A stretch of DNA of 64,000 nucleotides from Celoporthe dispersa (Eukaryota; Ascomycota; Sordariomycetes; Diaporthales; Cryphonectriaceae). Position 1 is the stretch's first letter. Each line of letters starts with the position of its first letter. Below the pieces are notes generated by a model. The model had not been told where the DNA came from, did not search any database, and was given only the letters and a program-made list of their open reading frames with translations. A program made the position numbers and the translations under genes. This document shows positions 12,335 to 24,266 of the stretch, piece after piece. The stretch covers positions 2,418,001 through 2,482,000 of the forward strand of contig WAID01000009.1 in the NCBI GenBank assembly GCA_016584495.1. Direction: 5' to 3'.

Positions 12335-13891
12335 GAGAGCTTGAATGCATTGTATACCTCCTGAGTATATCGTCTCCGGGTGAGAATCTCTGGTCTGGCT
12401 GGTCAAGTGGCCATTGTACACCGGCCGCGTTGCGGGTGAAGCTGTTGTCTGGCCTTGCCTGCTTAATCTACGCGTCTTTTGATGAGAGACGCGTTTAGCT
12501 TGACAGTAGCCAGGGTTAGGGTTCTGACTGTCCGTCACGACCGTCTCAGTGCTTTGGTGGAAAACTCAAGCAGTCTATGCCTGTCGGAATGGTCTCGGCC
12601 TATGAAAACTGCGCAACTCTCGCCCAAGAGGGACAGCCTCAGAGAAGAAGAAACCTTTGGATTGTGTATTCTGCCATTTCCTAGCAGTGGTCTCTACAAC
12701 ACACGAGTACCATATTGGCATTCCTCGCGAGTCCGCTTTGAACCGGCCTTCGTCCCAAACACCCCCCCCCCCCAAACACGGCTCCTCTCCCTTCCTCAGG
12801 CACCTCAATCGTCTTGGATCAGCACAAGATGTCTGCTCGAAATCTCACAGCATTAACTGTGGCTGTTGTTGTGGGTATCGCGAGCGGTAGGATACCCAGG
12901 ATTCTCTCCGATGCATGCAGGTCGCATAAGGTGTGATGGCGAATGCTGAGCTCTGCACAGGTGCATATACTTTCGGGCCGCTCCTCAAAGAACAGCAGAA
13001 ATCACAAGAGATCTGGCAACATCCTGAGTACGACTTCTTGTCAACACACCGGTATCAACCAGAACATATATATGTTGACTGACTTTTTACTGGCTTCCCC
13101 TCCAGACCTACGGGGACAGGCAATGCCTCCAAGGGGGGAGATGCGGTAGCCCAGGATCAGAACCGCGAGCAGCCTTCTCGTCCAGGGCAGCAAAAGTGAA
13201 GAGGTCTGGGAAAACGAGGCAGAGAGATACCCGAAATACCGCTCACTGGCACCTGGATGCACGGGCGGCAGCTCATGGAGCTCGGAAGGGAAGACACTCA
13301 GAGATAGTCCTCCCACATAGCCGGAGACGGGATCCTCAGCAGGAGACGTCACCCACGGTTGGGCCATGTACGTTGGAAACCTTTAGACGGTGGTTCCTGG
13401 CGATACAAGTCTGTACGCAGGTTCAATCTGTCGAGCATTGGTGTCATGATTAATCTTCTGGGGTCCAGTAGCTGGAAAAATCCCCTATGGAAAAGCGTTC
13501 AGTGAAGTCTATTTGTGGGCGGCCTACAGTGCTCAGCCTGCGCGCAGGTGATGCTGCTTGATATGACCTTTTCGTCCCGAGTCATTGGGTCACCACGTCA
13601 AGTTCCCGCTGAGTCATCATTCTCCACCGGGGTCGGGTGGAGCACAGCGGTGCACAGTGGTACGATTCCAAGGGACAAAGGAACCTCCCAAACCTCGCAA
13701 ATCTTCGGAAGGCAAAAAAGCAGAGAGCAACATTTTGACGGGAGCCTCGAGCTTGTCGAACCGGACCCATCTCAACTCTTTGCCAGCGACTCCCAAGCAG
13801 CACCTCAACAACAGTCAATTCCAGCAACCCCTCTCCTCTCTTCCCTCCCCTTCGACGACCCGATCGCCCATCTGTAAAACCCCCCAAAAAA
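12335..13891. promoter_or_regulatory. Divergent upstream region of mus7 and COX5
   Basis: No protein-like frame seen. It contains a telomere-like doublet at 12512-12523, a run of about twelve C near 12763-12774, and a C-rich leader directly before the COX5 start. Confidence 0.55.
12512..12523 (+). promoter_or_regulatory. Telobox-like doublet AGGGTTAGGGTT
   Basis: Two head-to-tail copies of the vertebrate/fungal telomere unit TTAGGG, about 180 bases upstream of the mus7 start. The same 12-mer occurs at 30924-30935. Telobox sites in fungal promoters can bind Tbf1/TRF-type Myb factors; binding here is inferred. Confidence 0.45.
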
Positions 13892-14738
13892 ATGATGCGA
13901 CTTTCGACCTCGGGTGCGGTGCGCGCTGCTCTCACCTCGGCCACCCGTCAGGCCACCACCACCACCCTCATCTCCCGCGCCGCCGCCTCGACTGCCGCCT
14001 CCAGCCACGCCATCTCCAACCCGACGCTGGCCAACATCGAGAAGAGGTGGGAGGGCATGCCCTGCAGGAGCAGGCTGAGCTGTGGATGGCCCTGCGGGAC
14101 CGCATGAAGGAGGACTGGACCGACCTGACCCTCCAGGAGAAGAAGGCTGGTGAGTTTGAACCCGCCCCAGGGACGGAGGGAAGCTTCAGATGAGCTCTCG
14201 GCTGCCTGCAGCCCACTGCGGCAGGGCTGCAGACGACAGAATAGCTTCTGTTCGTCCCGTTCCGCAATCTGTCGAGTTCAATTGGATCCTTGCCGGCATC
14301 TGCCGGGAAATCAGCTGCGTCATGATCTCGGCTGTTCAGACCAACTGGCTAACCTGAGGGGGTGGGAAAAACCCTCAACAGCCTACTGGATCGCTTTCGG
14401 CCCTCACGGACCCCGCGCCCTTCCTCCCCCGGATGAGGGCAAGAAGGTGGCCCTCGGCGTCTTCATTGGCATTTTCGCCAGCCTGGTCCTCTTCTCCGCG
14501 AGCCGCATGTTTGCAAAGCCCGCACCACACACCATGAACAAGGAGTGGCAGGAGGCCGCGAACGAGTACCTCAAGGTTCGTGTCATGATCCATCATATCA
14601 TCTCATACTTCCCTCGGCAAATGGACGACGGTAGGCTGATATCCAACACAGGAACAAAAATCCGACCCCTTTACTGGTGTCGCCTCTCCCGACTACAAGG
14701 GCAAGGGACAGGTCCAGTCCCCTCCCTCCAACGCTTAA
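13892..14738 (+). CDS. COX5: Cytochrome c oxidase subunit 5 (mammalian COX IV homologue)
   Basis: Nuclear-encoded subunit of respiratory complex IV in the mitochondrial inner membrane. Three exons: 13892-14149, 14382-14575 and 14652-14738, with donors GTGAGT and GTTCGT. The product is about 179 residues. It has an Arg/Ser/Ala-rich presequence (MMRLSTSGAV...), the family stretch HAISNPTLANIEKRW, then MALRDRMKEDWTDLTLQEKK. One membrane helix (VALGVFIGIFASLVLF) is encoded in exon 2, followed by NKEWQEAANEYLK. The frame breaks at 14062-14064: ATGCCCTGCAG should read with one more C to give MPLQEQAELWMAL. Because this subunit is essential for respiration, an assembly error is far more likely than a dead gene. 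The second ATG (13895) is an alternative start. The gene converges with ClpX. Confidence 0.93.
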
Positions 14739-15341
14739 GCTGCACTGCAGCAGCAGTGGTCGCGTTCTTTACACACAACGCGCTCTCCTTTGTTGTTAGA
14801 ACAGGCAGAAGCAAAATCATTTCCTCATGGTCTGAGCTTCATGCACAAAAAAACAAACAAAAACATGATATCTAGATGAAGCATTGGTCCTGGTCCTGTA
14901 GGGGTGTTGGATGGCGGTTCGCGAGTGGGCGCGAATATGTGGTGTACGAGAATTCTTCAAAACAATCCAGTCGTGGTTCTTCAATTGTAATCTCTCCCAA
15001 AAACCAGGTCTGGTCTCTCTTGCCCCAGCCTGCCCGAAGGCTCCCACACGCACCATGGGTGTGACCAAGAAGCCCAGCAGCTCTGCCTCCCTCCGCTAGG
15101 CTACATCTGAACCGCGTATAGAGTCGTCTATACAGGATCAGGAGGAGTGCCCTCGGGTGCTTTTTTTGTTTTTGGTTTCGTTTCTGGGCTTAGCAAATCC
15201 TGATGAGTTCGAGAACGACAGGTGGGACGGACTGCTTGTAAACATATGAGCCTCTTGCGGCCGCGTGTGTTGCAGTGGGACTGATGGGCTCATTATCATA
15301 ATGTTTTGAGAGGACACTGGTGTATGACCACAACTAGACCT
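14739..15341. other. Convergent 3' region between COX5 and ClpX
   Basis: No gene seen. It should hold the 3' UTRs of both genes. A T-rich stretch near 15161-15180 and A-rich runs near 14848-14862 are candidate end-formation sequences. Confidence 0.5.
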
Positions 15342-17309
15342 TCATTCACCACTCTGCCCTGCCTCTCGGTATTGCTCAAAGCTGGAGGCGGTCGCATTGT
15401 CAGGCTCCAGAGGGCCGTCTTCTTCCCTCATTCGTCTCTCTACCTCCAGCCACCCGTCTCTTCCCCAGTATCCAGCCTTCTCCTGGCCCCTCACGCAGGC
15501 CTCCGTGACGAGTACATGATGGACGGGCGCTTCGTACATCGGCTCAGCCAGAACCCGTTCCATCTCCATCCTGAGCCCTCTGGCCCCGGTCCCGTTCTTC
15601 AGGGCCCGCTCAGCAATGGCGAGGAGCGCCCGCCGGGTGAAGTACAGTCTGCTCGGGTATGTCTCAAACAGGGCAGTGTACTGCGCGACCAGTCCGTTTC
15701 GGGGGACTGTCAGGATCTGAAAGAGCTCATCCTGGGACAATGGCGATAGCGCACAGATATTGTGCAGCCGACCAATCAGCTCCGGGATGAAACCGTAGGC
15801 CTGCAGGTCTTCCGGTGTCGTCAAATCCACTTTGTTGAGGGTCAGTCTCATTAGCATTTGCAAACGGACAGAAAGAAAAGGGAAGAGAGTTCAAACGATA
15901 CGTACTCGGTGTGAATCCGGCTGCTCCTAGCTTGCCAGTTGCGACATGCTGATGAGGCAGGTGGGTATACATTTCCCCGGGCAGGACGGTCTTATTTCCC
16001 TCCTTCGATGACCGGCCCCTGCCTATTTCAGCCCCAAAGCCCATCGATGGTTTCGACACCCTCGCCAGGATGTGCTTATCGAGCCCGACAAATGCCCCAC
16101 AGAAGACAAAAAGTATATTTTTGGTATCGATGGTGTATTGGTCTGTCCGGCCGGCGAGGGGTGGTGAAGGCGGTGCGAGGCCCGAGCTGCCGGAGCCGTA
16201 GTTGCTCGTTATGGGAGCGGCTGACCGGGAAGACCTGTTGTCTTTAACATTGATAGTGACCTTTGTACCCTCCACGAGCTTCAGAAGCGCCTGTTGTACA
16301 CCTTCTCCGCCGACATCGCGGCCGTTTGTAGTTTCTCTCCTTGCGATCTTGTCGAATTCGTCAAGCACCACGATGCCGTGCTCCGTGGCCCTCGCGTCGT
16401 AGCTCGCCTCGATGAGGAGTCTTTCGATACAACTCTCGACGTCCTGGCCTATATATCCGGCTTGTGTGAAGGAGTTGCAGTCGCAGATCGTGAAGGGGAC
16501 GTTCAGCTTCTTGCTCAGGGTTCTGGTCGCAGTCAATCTCCGTGCGCGTAAGGGCGAGGCTAGTAACAGCTAGGGAATACCACGTACTCTAGGATGTAAG
16601 TTTTCCCAACTCCTGTCGGTCCTATCAACAACAAGTTGGACTTGTCTAATTCCGTATGGTGGGGAACATCTGGGTCGTCGGGGATATAGAAATCGGCAGC
16701 GAAGTCTACGTGCTGTTGGCTCTGCTGTATGGTCTCGTGGTGACCTGGGAACTCATCTGGACGCGGGCGCGGGGTATTTTCGTCAGCACCGGGGCACGGA
16801 ACCATGCGGCGTTGTTCAGGTCTCCTGAGTAAGTACCTACCCTCGACGGGATGCGGGTCGCGATGCGTTTCCTGGTAGCGATCTCTGTCTCGCGCCCACT
16901 TCTGCCGTGATAACCTCTCCAGGGCCCTGAGCTCCAAGTCTTGGTCATGCCTCCTCCTCCGCAGGCCCTGGTAGTGGTTGAATATGGTGGAGCATATCGT
17001 CTTCTTGGCCCTGTCCTGGCCGACAACGTACTCGTCGACACGGGCCTTCAGGTCGCGGGGGTAGAACTGTGGGACGCCGAAAAGTGGCCTCGTGAACATG
17101 GGCCCTCTGCCCGTGTCCTCGCTGGGGTCATAGCTGCTGCTGAATCCGCCGTTGAAGTTCTGTGGTCTCCTGGAGACCCGGGAGGTGGCAGAGGCGGAGA
17201 AGCTACGGTCTCCCGTAGTCCCGGCCCCCAGGGGGCGCGAGAGCCTCCGGCGGGTGTGGGATATGGACAAGAGGTGTAGTCGCGGCCACGAGACCGCCGA
17301 CGGGTTCAT
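15342..17309 (-). CDS. mcx1: Mitochondrial ClpX-type AAA+ unfoldase (Mcx1)
   Basis: ATP-driven unfoldase of the mitochondrial matrix. Four exons on the minus strand: 17309-16841, 16744-16588, 16522-15906 and 15829-15342, giving about 576 residues. The Arg/Ser-rich N-terminus fits a mitochondrial presequence. ClpX hallmarks appear in order: DEYVVGQDRAKK, Walker A GPTGVGKT, TQAGYIGQDVES, Walker B IVVLDEFDKIARRE, then CGAFVGLDK, the arginine-finger box GFIPELIGR, and sensor-2 GARGLR. There is no four-cysteine zinc domain at the N-terminus, unlike bacterial ClpX. The loop that docks ClpP in bacteria (IGFGA) reads MGFGA. The first intron (16840-16745, 96 bases) is a multiple of three without stops. 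Its branch-like GTGCTGACG and the homologous join HPVEG-HHET favour splicing. The frame is intact throughout. Confidence 0.93.
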
Positions 17310-18706
17310 AATGAAGACGCTGGCATGCTACCTGGCCTGCGCGGTCTATCGCAGCAGCGGCTGTGGCCTGGGAGGGAGAGTATTGGTCTGCTACTTGGTG
17401 GAGAATGTGGAGTCGCCGCCAGAGCGGTACACGCAGTGGTGGCAATGATAGAAGGCGGACTGCAGTCTATGGTGCTGATGGTGATGGCGGTGGTGGTGAG
17501 CCAGAATGGTTGGTGTTCACCGTCCGAGTACGAGCAGCCGTAAATCGGCCGTCGGGGGTCGTCATAGCGGGGTTCTCCTTGCCAATGCAGCTAAGCCGAC
17601 CACGGATTCTCCATCCCCAAAGTTTACCCCAGGTCTAATAGCCCCCTCGAGGACAGGGATGGCCGGGGGCTTTCTACCATAGCGTATACTATGTAATATA
17701 GTAGGTGGGGGGGGGGGGTGCGCGGTCTTTACAGTGTCTCTCCCTGAAGGGTTCTAGAAGCTGAAGAGAGACATTGCAACCAGGTGGGAAAGCCTCCTCC
17801 TCCTCCCGTCTTCCAGAGATTCTTAAAAGATCTGTATTATTATGGAGACGGCATGAAAATAATTGGATGGTATCGGCGGCTGCGAGGGCGGGAGGAGCGG
17901 CTACCTCTGAATTATTTCCTGTGTCGTTTTTCAATCCCAGGCTTGGGTTTCATTCTAGACATCCTGTTCGCCCCCTGCTGGGTCTGTTGGGTTTTTTTGC
18001 CTCAGTGGGCTTTGCGGCCTGATGGTGTGCAGACACCATGCCTGATGTACCATGTACTGCTATGTATAGTCTTGTTGAGGCGCAGGGTAGGAGCAGGAGC
18101 TTGTAGGAATGACTGCAGGCTGTCGTGCTTTTTTTCTGGGTGCCCTTTTTTTTTTTTTTTTTTTTTCAACCCTTCCTGTCCAAGCCCTTTTTTTTTTTCT
18201 TCCTTTTTTTCTCGTTGAATTCGTCGCTGCCGCCTGCCAACCCGACGTCATCCCTAGCGTTGATTCGGCCAAGAGCTACACAGTAGTACCCATCCATATC
18301 TGCTGTATCTCTAGCACCTGTCAGGGGGGCTGCCCTTCCCCTCTTGAGCAGCAGTAGCTACGCCATATGTGATGCCACAACAAATCAGGCACACCAAGAC
18401 TTTTCCGAGCTCTGCAGATACACAGCATTTCTGTATTTAAGTCGGGAGCAGCCCACCTTGCTTGTCCGTTCTCCCAGCTGTCCTCCGTTGATCATCCTCT
18501 CCTCTTCAACTGCCGTCATCGCTGAGTCGTCAGGAGCCCTACCTGGCCAAGCGAACGTCTAGAGCTTGTCTTTTCTACCCCGCGGGACAGTCCAAGCCTG
18601 CATACTATACTTACCATAGCTCACACCCTTGCCACCGTCCCCTGCAGCTCAAATTTCTCCGAACAGAAATCACCTCATATTGCCATTCTGGGCACCAGGC
18701 AATAAT
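17310..18706. promoter_or_regulatory. Divergent upstream region of ClpX and glycogen branching enzyme
   Basis: No gene seen. It contains a G run at 17708-17718, a long T run near 18147-18166 with a second T-rich block to 18210, and a CT-rich segment before 18707. Confidence 0.5.
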
Positions 18707-21350
18707 ATGGCTGAAGCTGCTGAGCAATCGTCCAATACTCTGGTCACCAACGGTGGTGATCACAGCGCTCCCGATGGTATTCCCGCCGATGGCACTGGTG
18801 AGTGTTAATCTAGCTTTGATGCGCGTGGGAGCTTGTCTGGCTGACACGAGCTCAGGTGTGCTGTCCATCGACCCGTGGCTGTCTCCGTTCCAAGACGCCC
18901 TCAAGAGGCGCTTCTCCAAGGCCAAGGAGTGGATCAAGACAATTGATGAGACGGAGGGCGGCCTGGCCAAGTTCACAAAGGCATGTGGCTCTTCTATATA
19001 GCTCGAGGCAGTGGCCCTTCCTAACAGCATCTGTTTAGGGCGCCGACACCTTCGGCCTGAACGTGGACAAGGACAACAATGTCGTCTATCGGGAGTGGGC
19101 GCCCAATGCCCAACAGGCCTTCCTGACTGGAGACTTCAGTGAGAGACATCGCACTCCTTGTCTGCTTTTGACTGCCAACAATGCTGACGGGGCGCAGATG
19201 GTTGGAACCGGGACTCTCACCCGATGAAGAAGAATGATTATGGGGTGTTCGAGATCGTAGTTCCTCCAAATGAACACGGTCAGGTCGCTATACCTCACAA
19301 TTCTAAGATCAAGGTGTGTGGTCCGTCCCCCGTGGCGCTGCCAAGCGCTGACATGGCCCTCGAAAGATCTCGCTGGTCCTCCCAGGCGGAGAGAGGATCG
19401 ACCGTCTCCCGGCCTGGATCAAGTACGTCACCCAGGATCTGTCCGTGTCGCCTGCATACGACGCTAGGTTCTGGAACCCTCCTTCTGAGGAGAAGTATGT
19501 CTTCAAGCACTCTCGGCCCAAGAAGCCCGAGAGTGCCCGTGTGTATGAGGCGCACGTCGGCATCTCATCCCCGGAACTCCGCGTGGCGACGTATAAGGAA
19601 TTTACCAAGAACATGCTCCCCCGGATCAAGGGCCTTGGCTACAACGTCATCCAGCTCATGGCCGTCATGGAACATGCTTACTATGCCAGCTTCGGATACC
19701 AGGTCAACAACTTCTTCGCCGCGAGCAGCCGGTACGGCCCGCCGGAGGACCTCAAGGAGCTCATCGACACGGCCCACAGCATGGGCCTGGTTGTTCTCCT
19801 GGACGTCGTCCACAGCCACGCCTCCAAGAACGTCCTCGACGGGCTGAACGAGTTCGACGGGACGGACCATCAGTACTTTCACACGGGAGGCAAGGGCCGT
19901 CACGACCAGTGGGACAGCCGACTGTTCAACTACGGCCACCACGAAGTCATGCGGTTCCTCCTGAGTAACCTCAGGTTCTGGATGGACGAGTATCAATTTG
20001 ACGGTTTCCGGTTCGACGGCGTGACAAGCATGCTCTACCTCCACCACGGGATGGGAACGTAGGTTCATCATCTTTGTCTCTCCCTAGCCCCGCTCAGTGC
20101 TGACCTCTCGCCAGTGGTTTCTCTGGTGGCTACCACGAGTACTTCGGGGCCGACGTGGATGAGGAAGCTGTCGTGTATCTCATGCTGGCCAACGAGATGC
20201 TTCACGATCTATACCCAGAGTGCATCACAGTCGCCGAGGACGTGTCTGGCATGCCAGCACTCGGCCTGCCGCTGTCCCTAGGGGGTGTGGGTTTCGACTA
20301 CCGCCTTGCCATGGCTATACCAGACATGTGGATCAAGATCCTCAAGGAACAGAAGGATGAGGACTGGGACATGGCCAACATCTGCTGGACCTTGACCAAC
20401 CGACGCCACGGGGAGAAGGCGATCGCTTATTGTGAGAGTCACGACCAGGCGTAAGTACCCTCTCTCTCTCCCTCCCTGCCCACGTGATGGAAGAGCGCTG
20501 GCTGATCTCGACAATACTAGCCTGGTGGGGGACAAGACCCTGATCTTCCACCTCTGCGATGCAGAGATGTACACCAACATGTCGAACCTCACCCCGATGA
20601 CCCCTGTCATTGCCCGCGGCATGGCACTGCACAAGATGATCCGTCTGCTCACGCACGCGCTCGGCGGCGAAGGATACCTCAACTTTGAGGGCAACGAGTT
20701 CGGCCACCCAGAATGGCTCGACTTTCCCCGCGAGGGCAACAACAACTCTTTCTGGTACGCGAGGCGGCAGCTGAACCTGACCGACGACAATCTGCTCCGG
20801 TACCAGTTCCTCGACCACTTCGACAGGCTCATGAACCTCTGCGAGGAGAAGTATGGCTGGCTGCATACCCCGCAGGCGTACATATCGCTCAAGCATGAGG
20901 GAGATAAGGTCATCGTCTTCGAGCGAGCCGGTCTGGTCTTCATCTTTAACTTCCACCCGAGCAACAGCTACACGGACTACCGCATTGGTGTTGAGGTGCC
21001 AGGAACGTACAAGATTGTCCTCAATACCGATGCCAAGGAGGTCGGTGGCTTCAGCTCGGTCAACGAAGAAACACGATTCTTGTAAGTCAACAAACAGCTG
21101 GTGGGGTGTTTTTCCCCCTTCTTCTTTCAGGTCGGACAGGAGCTGATGAGAATTCGTTATCTTCTTTCTTTCTTCTAGCACGACACCTATGGAGTGGAAC
21201 AATCGCAAGAACTGGACACATGTCTATGTTCCTGCCCGGGCTGCCATTGTAAGTTGTGAAAAAGAACCGCGCTATTTGTCAGGTACTGCTGAGGCTGACG
21301 ATCGTTATCAGGTCCTTGCCCTCGAGTCATCAGCTACTCAGGCCCAATAG
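18707..21350 (+). CDS. GLC3: 1,4-alpha-glucan (glycogen) branching enzyme, GH13
   Basis: Cytosolic enzyme that cuts alpha-1,4 glucan chains and rejoins them through alpha-1,6 bonds in glycogen synthesis. Nine exons: 18707-18797, 18856-18980, 19039-19138, 19198-19313, 19367-20058, 20115-20450, 20521-21081, 21179-21248 and 21312-21350. The exact total is 709 residues, usual for the family, with no frame break. The N-terminal CBM48-like part includes YREWAPNAQQAFLTGDFNGW. GH13 regions: I DVVHSH (from residue 290), II GFRFDGVTSM (nucleophile Asp361), III AEDVSG (acid/base Glu416), IV ESHDQA (Asp485). Intron 2 (18981-19038) has a GC donor (AAG|GCATGT) and AG acceptor; the protein join FTKGADTFG supports it. 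The start is the ATG at 18707, immediately after an AATAAT stretch. Confidence 0.96.
18981..19038 (+). other. GC-AG intron in the branching enzyme gene
   Basis: The exon ends ACAAAG and the intron begins GCATGT, with branch-like CTAAC at 19021 and acceptor TTTAG. No GT donor nearby restores the conserved FTKGAD join. GC-AG introns are a known minority class spliced by the major spliceosome. Confidence 0.8.
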
Positions 21351-22096
21351 CCGTCGTGGTTCCGTGTCGGACGACCACGTTCCACCCTTGAGCCCGAGAG
21401 GAGGAGGGGTGGGGAGGGAGTCTGAAAGGGGCTTTCTGTCTTATTCTCTATCTATCTTCAGGAGGTTCAAAAAAGCATACAAGGGCAGGGAGAAGTTGCG
21501 AGTCTCAAAATGTATCTCGGGAGGAAACTTTGATTGTGGTTGGATGCACTACTAGATTGCGGCCAAAGCAATAATAGATGAATTTGCCACTACCGAGAAG
21601 GTTTTCTCCAGCGTTAGGACGGGCAGACCATGATCCGTCTGACGCAGCAGCGAGGCTGTGTGTACTCGTTCTGTCTCTTTCATGAGGCTTAGTTGCGAAA
21701 GAAAGCAAGACTGAGATAGAAATCCGAGATACATCCCACCACCACCACCAGCAGCAGAAATTGGTACACGAAGAAGCAGGGCAAGGGAATTGTAAAATAT
21801 GGCAGGTCAATGTTGGACGGTGAACTTCCAGTGCGCCAGTTTGCTACTACGTAAGAAGAAATGTCCAGCCGGGTTGATGGGCGGATCCCGGTAGTTTCCG
21901 CGTCACGTGCCGGCGCCTAAGTAACAGAGCTCGGGTTCCCTGCCACTCAGCGAGCGAGGAGCCAAGGACCAGCGAGGAGCTCTGGTCTGCCGCTCCCTCC
22001 AAGGTTTTCTCGGAACGTCTCAATTTCTTTCCCTCAACCCGAACCAAGAAGCCCACCTCCACTCCCATCAGAAGTCGTTCTTCAATATCTGGAAAG
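21351..22096. promoter_or_regulatory. Intergenic region before ATP2
   Basis: No gene seen. It holds the branching-enzyme 3' end and the ATP2 promoter and leader. A CTACTACGTAA element lies at 21844-21854. Confidence 0.5.
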
Positions 22097-24238
22097 ATGT
22101 TCAAGAGGTCAGCAGGCACCCCTCTCTTTACTTTTCAACCCCCGCATCGCCCGATTGAGGTCAATTGAGCCGTGTGCAGACCTCGGGGCGCTGGCTGGCG
22201 CCGGCGGAAAAGAGGCGAGGACAGGACAGCAGAGCTAACCAACATTTTTCCCGCAGCGGCATCAAGTCCTTTGCCCGCGCGAGGCCAACCTTCGTGGCTG
22301 CCTCTGCCGCCAGGCGCGTTGCCCGACCCTCCCCCTTCCGATCATCCATCAGCAGCCGGTTCGCCTCTACATCCAGCGTTGGTGATGGCAAGATCTACCA
22401 GGTACGCAGCCCCCCCGACCTCGTCCTCGCGACGCGCTCACCTACCCGCCTGCCCGCGGCCACAGCTGACAAAATACCTCAACAGGTCATCGGTGCCGTC
22501 GTCGACGGTCAGTCGCCCCCAACAGAAACCCCTCGATGCGGAGCTCGACCAGAGACTCTCCTCCCTTGTCCTCACCACGAGATAGTCCCGGCTGACCCCC
22601 TCTCCAGTCAAGTTCGACACGGCCAAGCTCCCTCCCATCCTGAACGCCCTCGAGACCACCAACAACAACCAGAAGCTCGTCCTCGAGGTCTCCGTACGTC
22701 GCCGCCCCGAGCCCCCTCTACCTTCCCCTTCCCTTTTCAACTCAGATGCGTTCAATTGCTGACAGCCCTGTTCTCTCTAGCAACATCTGGGTGAGAATGT
22801 CGTCCGCTGCATTGCTATGGACGGTGAGTTTGTGACCAGGCAGTCGTCATTTTTTGATCAAAGTGGGTCGTCTCTCTGACAACCCAGCACAGGTACCGAG
22901 GGTCTCGTCCGTGGTGCCAAGGCCAGCGACACTGGTGCTCCCATCACCATCCCCGTCGGTCCTGCCACCCTCGGCCGTATCATGAACGTCACCGGTGACC
23001 CCATCGATGAGCGTGGTCCTATCAAGACCGACAAGTTCCTGCCTATCCACGCCGAGGCGCCCGAGTTCATCGAGCAGTCCACCACCGCCGAGATTCTGGT
23101 CACTGGTATCAAGGTCGTCGACCTGCTCGCCCCCTACGCCCGTGGTGGAAAGATTGGCCTCTTCGGCGGTGCTGGTGTCGGCAAGACCGTGTTCATCCAG
23201 GAGCTCATCAACAACATCGCCAAGGCCCACGGTGGTTACTCCGTCTTCACCGGTGTCGGCGAGCGTACCCGTGAGGGTAACGATCTGTACCACGAAATGC
23301 AGGAGACCTCCGTCATTCAGCTCGACGGCGAGTCCAAGGTCGCCCTGGTCTTCGGTCAGATGAACGAGCCCCCCGGAGCTCGTGCCCGTGTCGCCCTGAC
23401 CGGTCTCACCGTTGCCGAGTACTTCCGTGACGAGGAGGGTCAGGACGGTACGTCATCCCCCCATTCCTGAGTATAGATAACCGGGAAGCGGTTTTTTTTT
23501 TTTTTTGTAAGACATGTTGTACTGACGCCCGCCCGCCCCTTAGTGCTTCTCTTCATCGACAACATCTTCCGTTTCACCCAGGCCGGTTCTGAGGTGTCTG
23601 CCCTGCTGGGTCGTATCCCCTCTGCCGTCGGTTACCAGCCCACCCTCGCCGTCGACATGGGTGGTATGCAGGAGCGTATCACCACCACCAAGAAGGGTTC
23701 CATTACCTCGGTGCAGGCCGTCTACGTGCCTGCTGACGATCTGACGGATCCCGCCCCTGCCACCACCTTTGCTCACTTGGACGCCACCACTGTGCTGTCT
23801 CGTGGTATTTCCGAGCTCGGTATCTACCCCGCTGTCGACCCTCTCGACTCCAAGTCCCGCATGCTGGACCCTCGTGTCGTCGGACAGGAGCACTACGACA
23901 CTGCCACCCGCGTGCAGCAGATCCTCCAGGAGTACAAGTCCCTCCAGGATATCATTGCTATCCTGGGTATGGACGAGCTCTCTGAGGCCGACAAGCTCAC
24001 CGTCGAGCGCGCCCGTAAGATCCAGCGTTTCCTGTCCCAGCCCTTCACCGTCGCCCAGGTCTTCACCGGCATCGAGGGCAAGCTCGTCGACCTCAAGGAC
24101 ACCATTGCCTCCTTCAAGGCCATCCTGGCTGGTGAGGGTGATGAACTGCCCGAGGGTGCTTTCTACATGGTTGGTGACTTCGCGTCTGCTCGTGCGAAGG
24201 GTGAGCAGATTCTGGCGGATCTGGAGAAGGGCAACTAA
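22097..24238 (+). CDS. ATP2: Mitochondrial F1F0-ATP synthase beta subunit
   Basis: Catalytic subunit of F1 in the mitochondrial matrix. Seven exons: 22097-22107, 22257-22401, 22486-22507, 22608-22693, 22781-22823, 22893-23447 and 23544-24238. The sum is exactly 518 residues with no frame break. The Arg/Ser/Ala-rich presequence ends near RFASTSSVGDGKIYQ. Walker A is GGAGVGKT (residues 194-201). The catalytic Glu lies in GVGERTREGNDLY, and Walker B is LLFIDN with FRFTQAGSEVSALLGR following. The DELSEAD motif appears as DELSEADKLTVERARK. Intron density is concentrated at the 5' end, with exons as short as 11, 22 and 43 bases. An AATAAA lies 23 bases after the stop. The gene converges with the AAA ATPase. 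Confidence 0.97.
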
Positions 24239-24260
24239 GATGGTCATGTTGGCACTGTAG

Positions 24261-24266
24261 AATAAA
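24261..24266 (+). terminator. AATAAA, candidate polyadenylation element of ATP2
   Basis: Canonical hexamer 23 bases after the ATP2 stop codon. Fungal poly(A) signals are degenerate, so this is positional evidence only. Confidence 0.35.
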
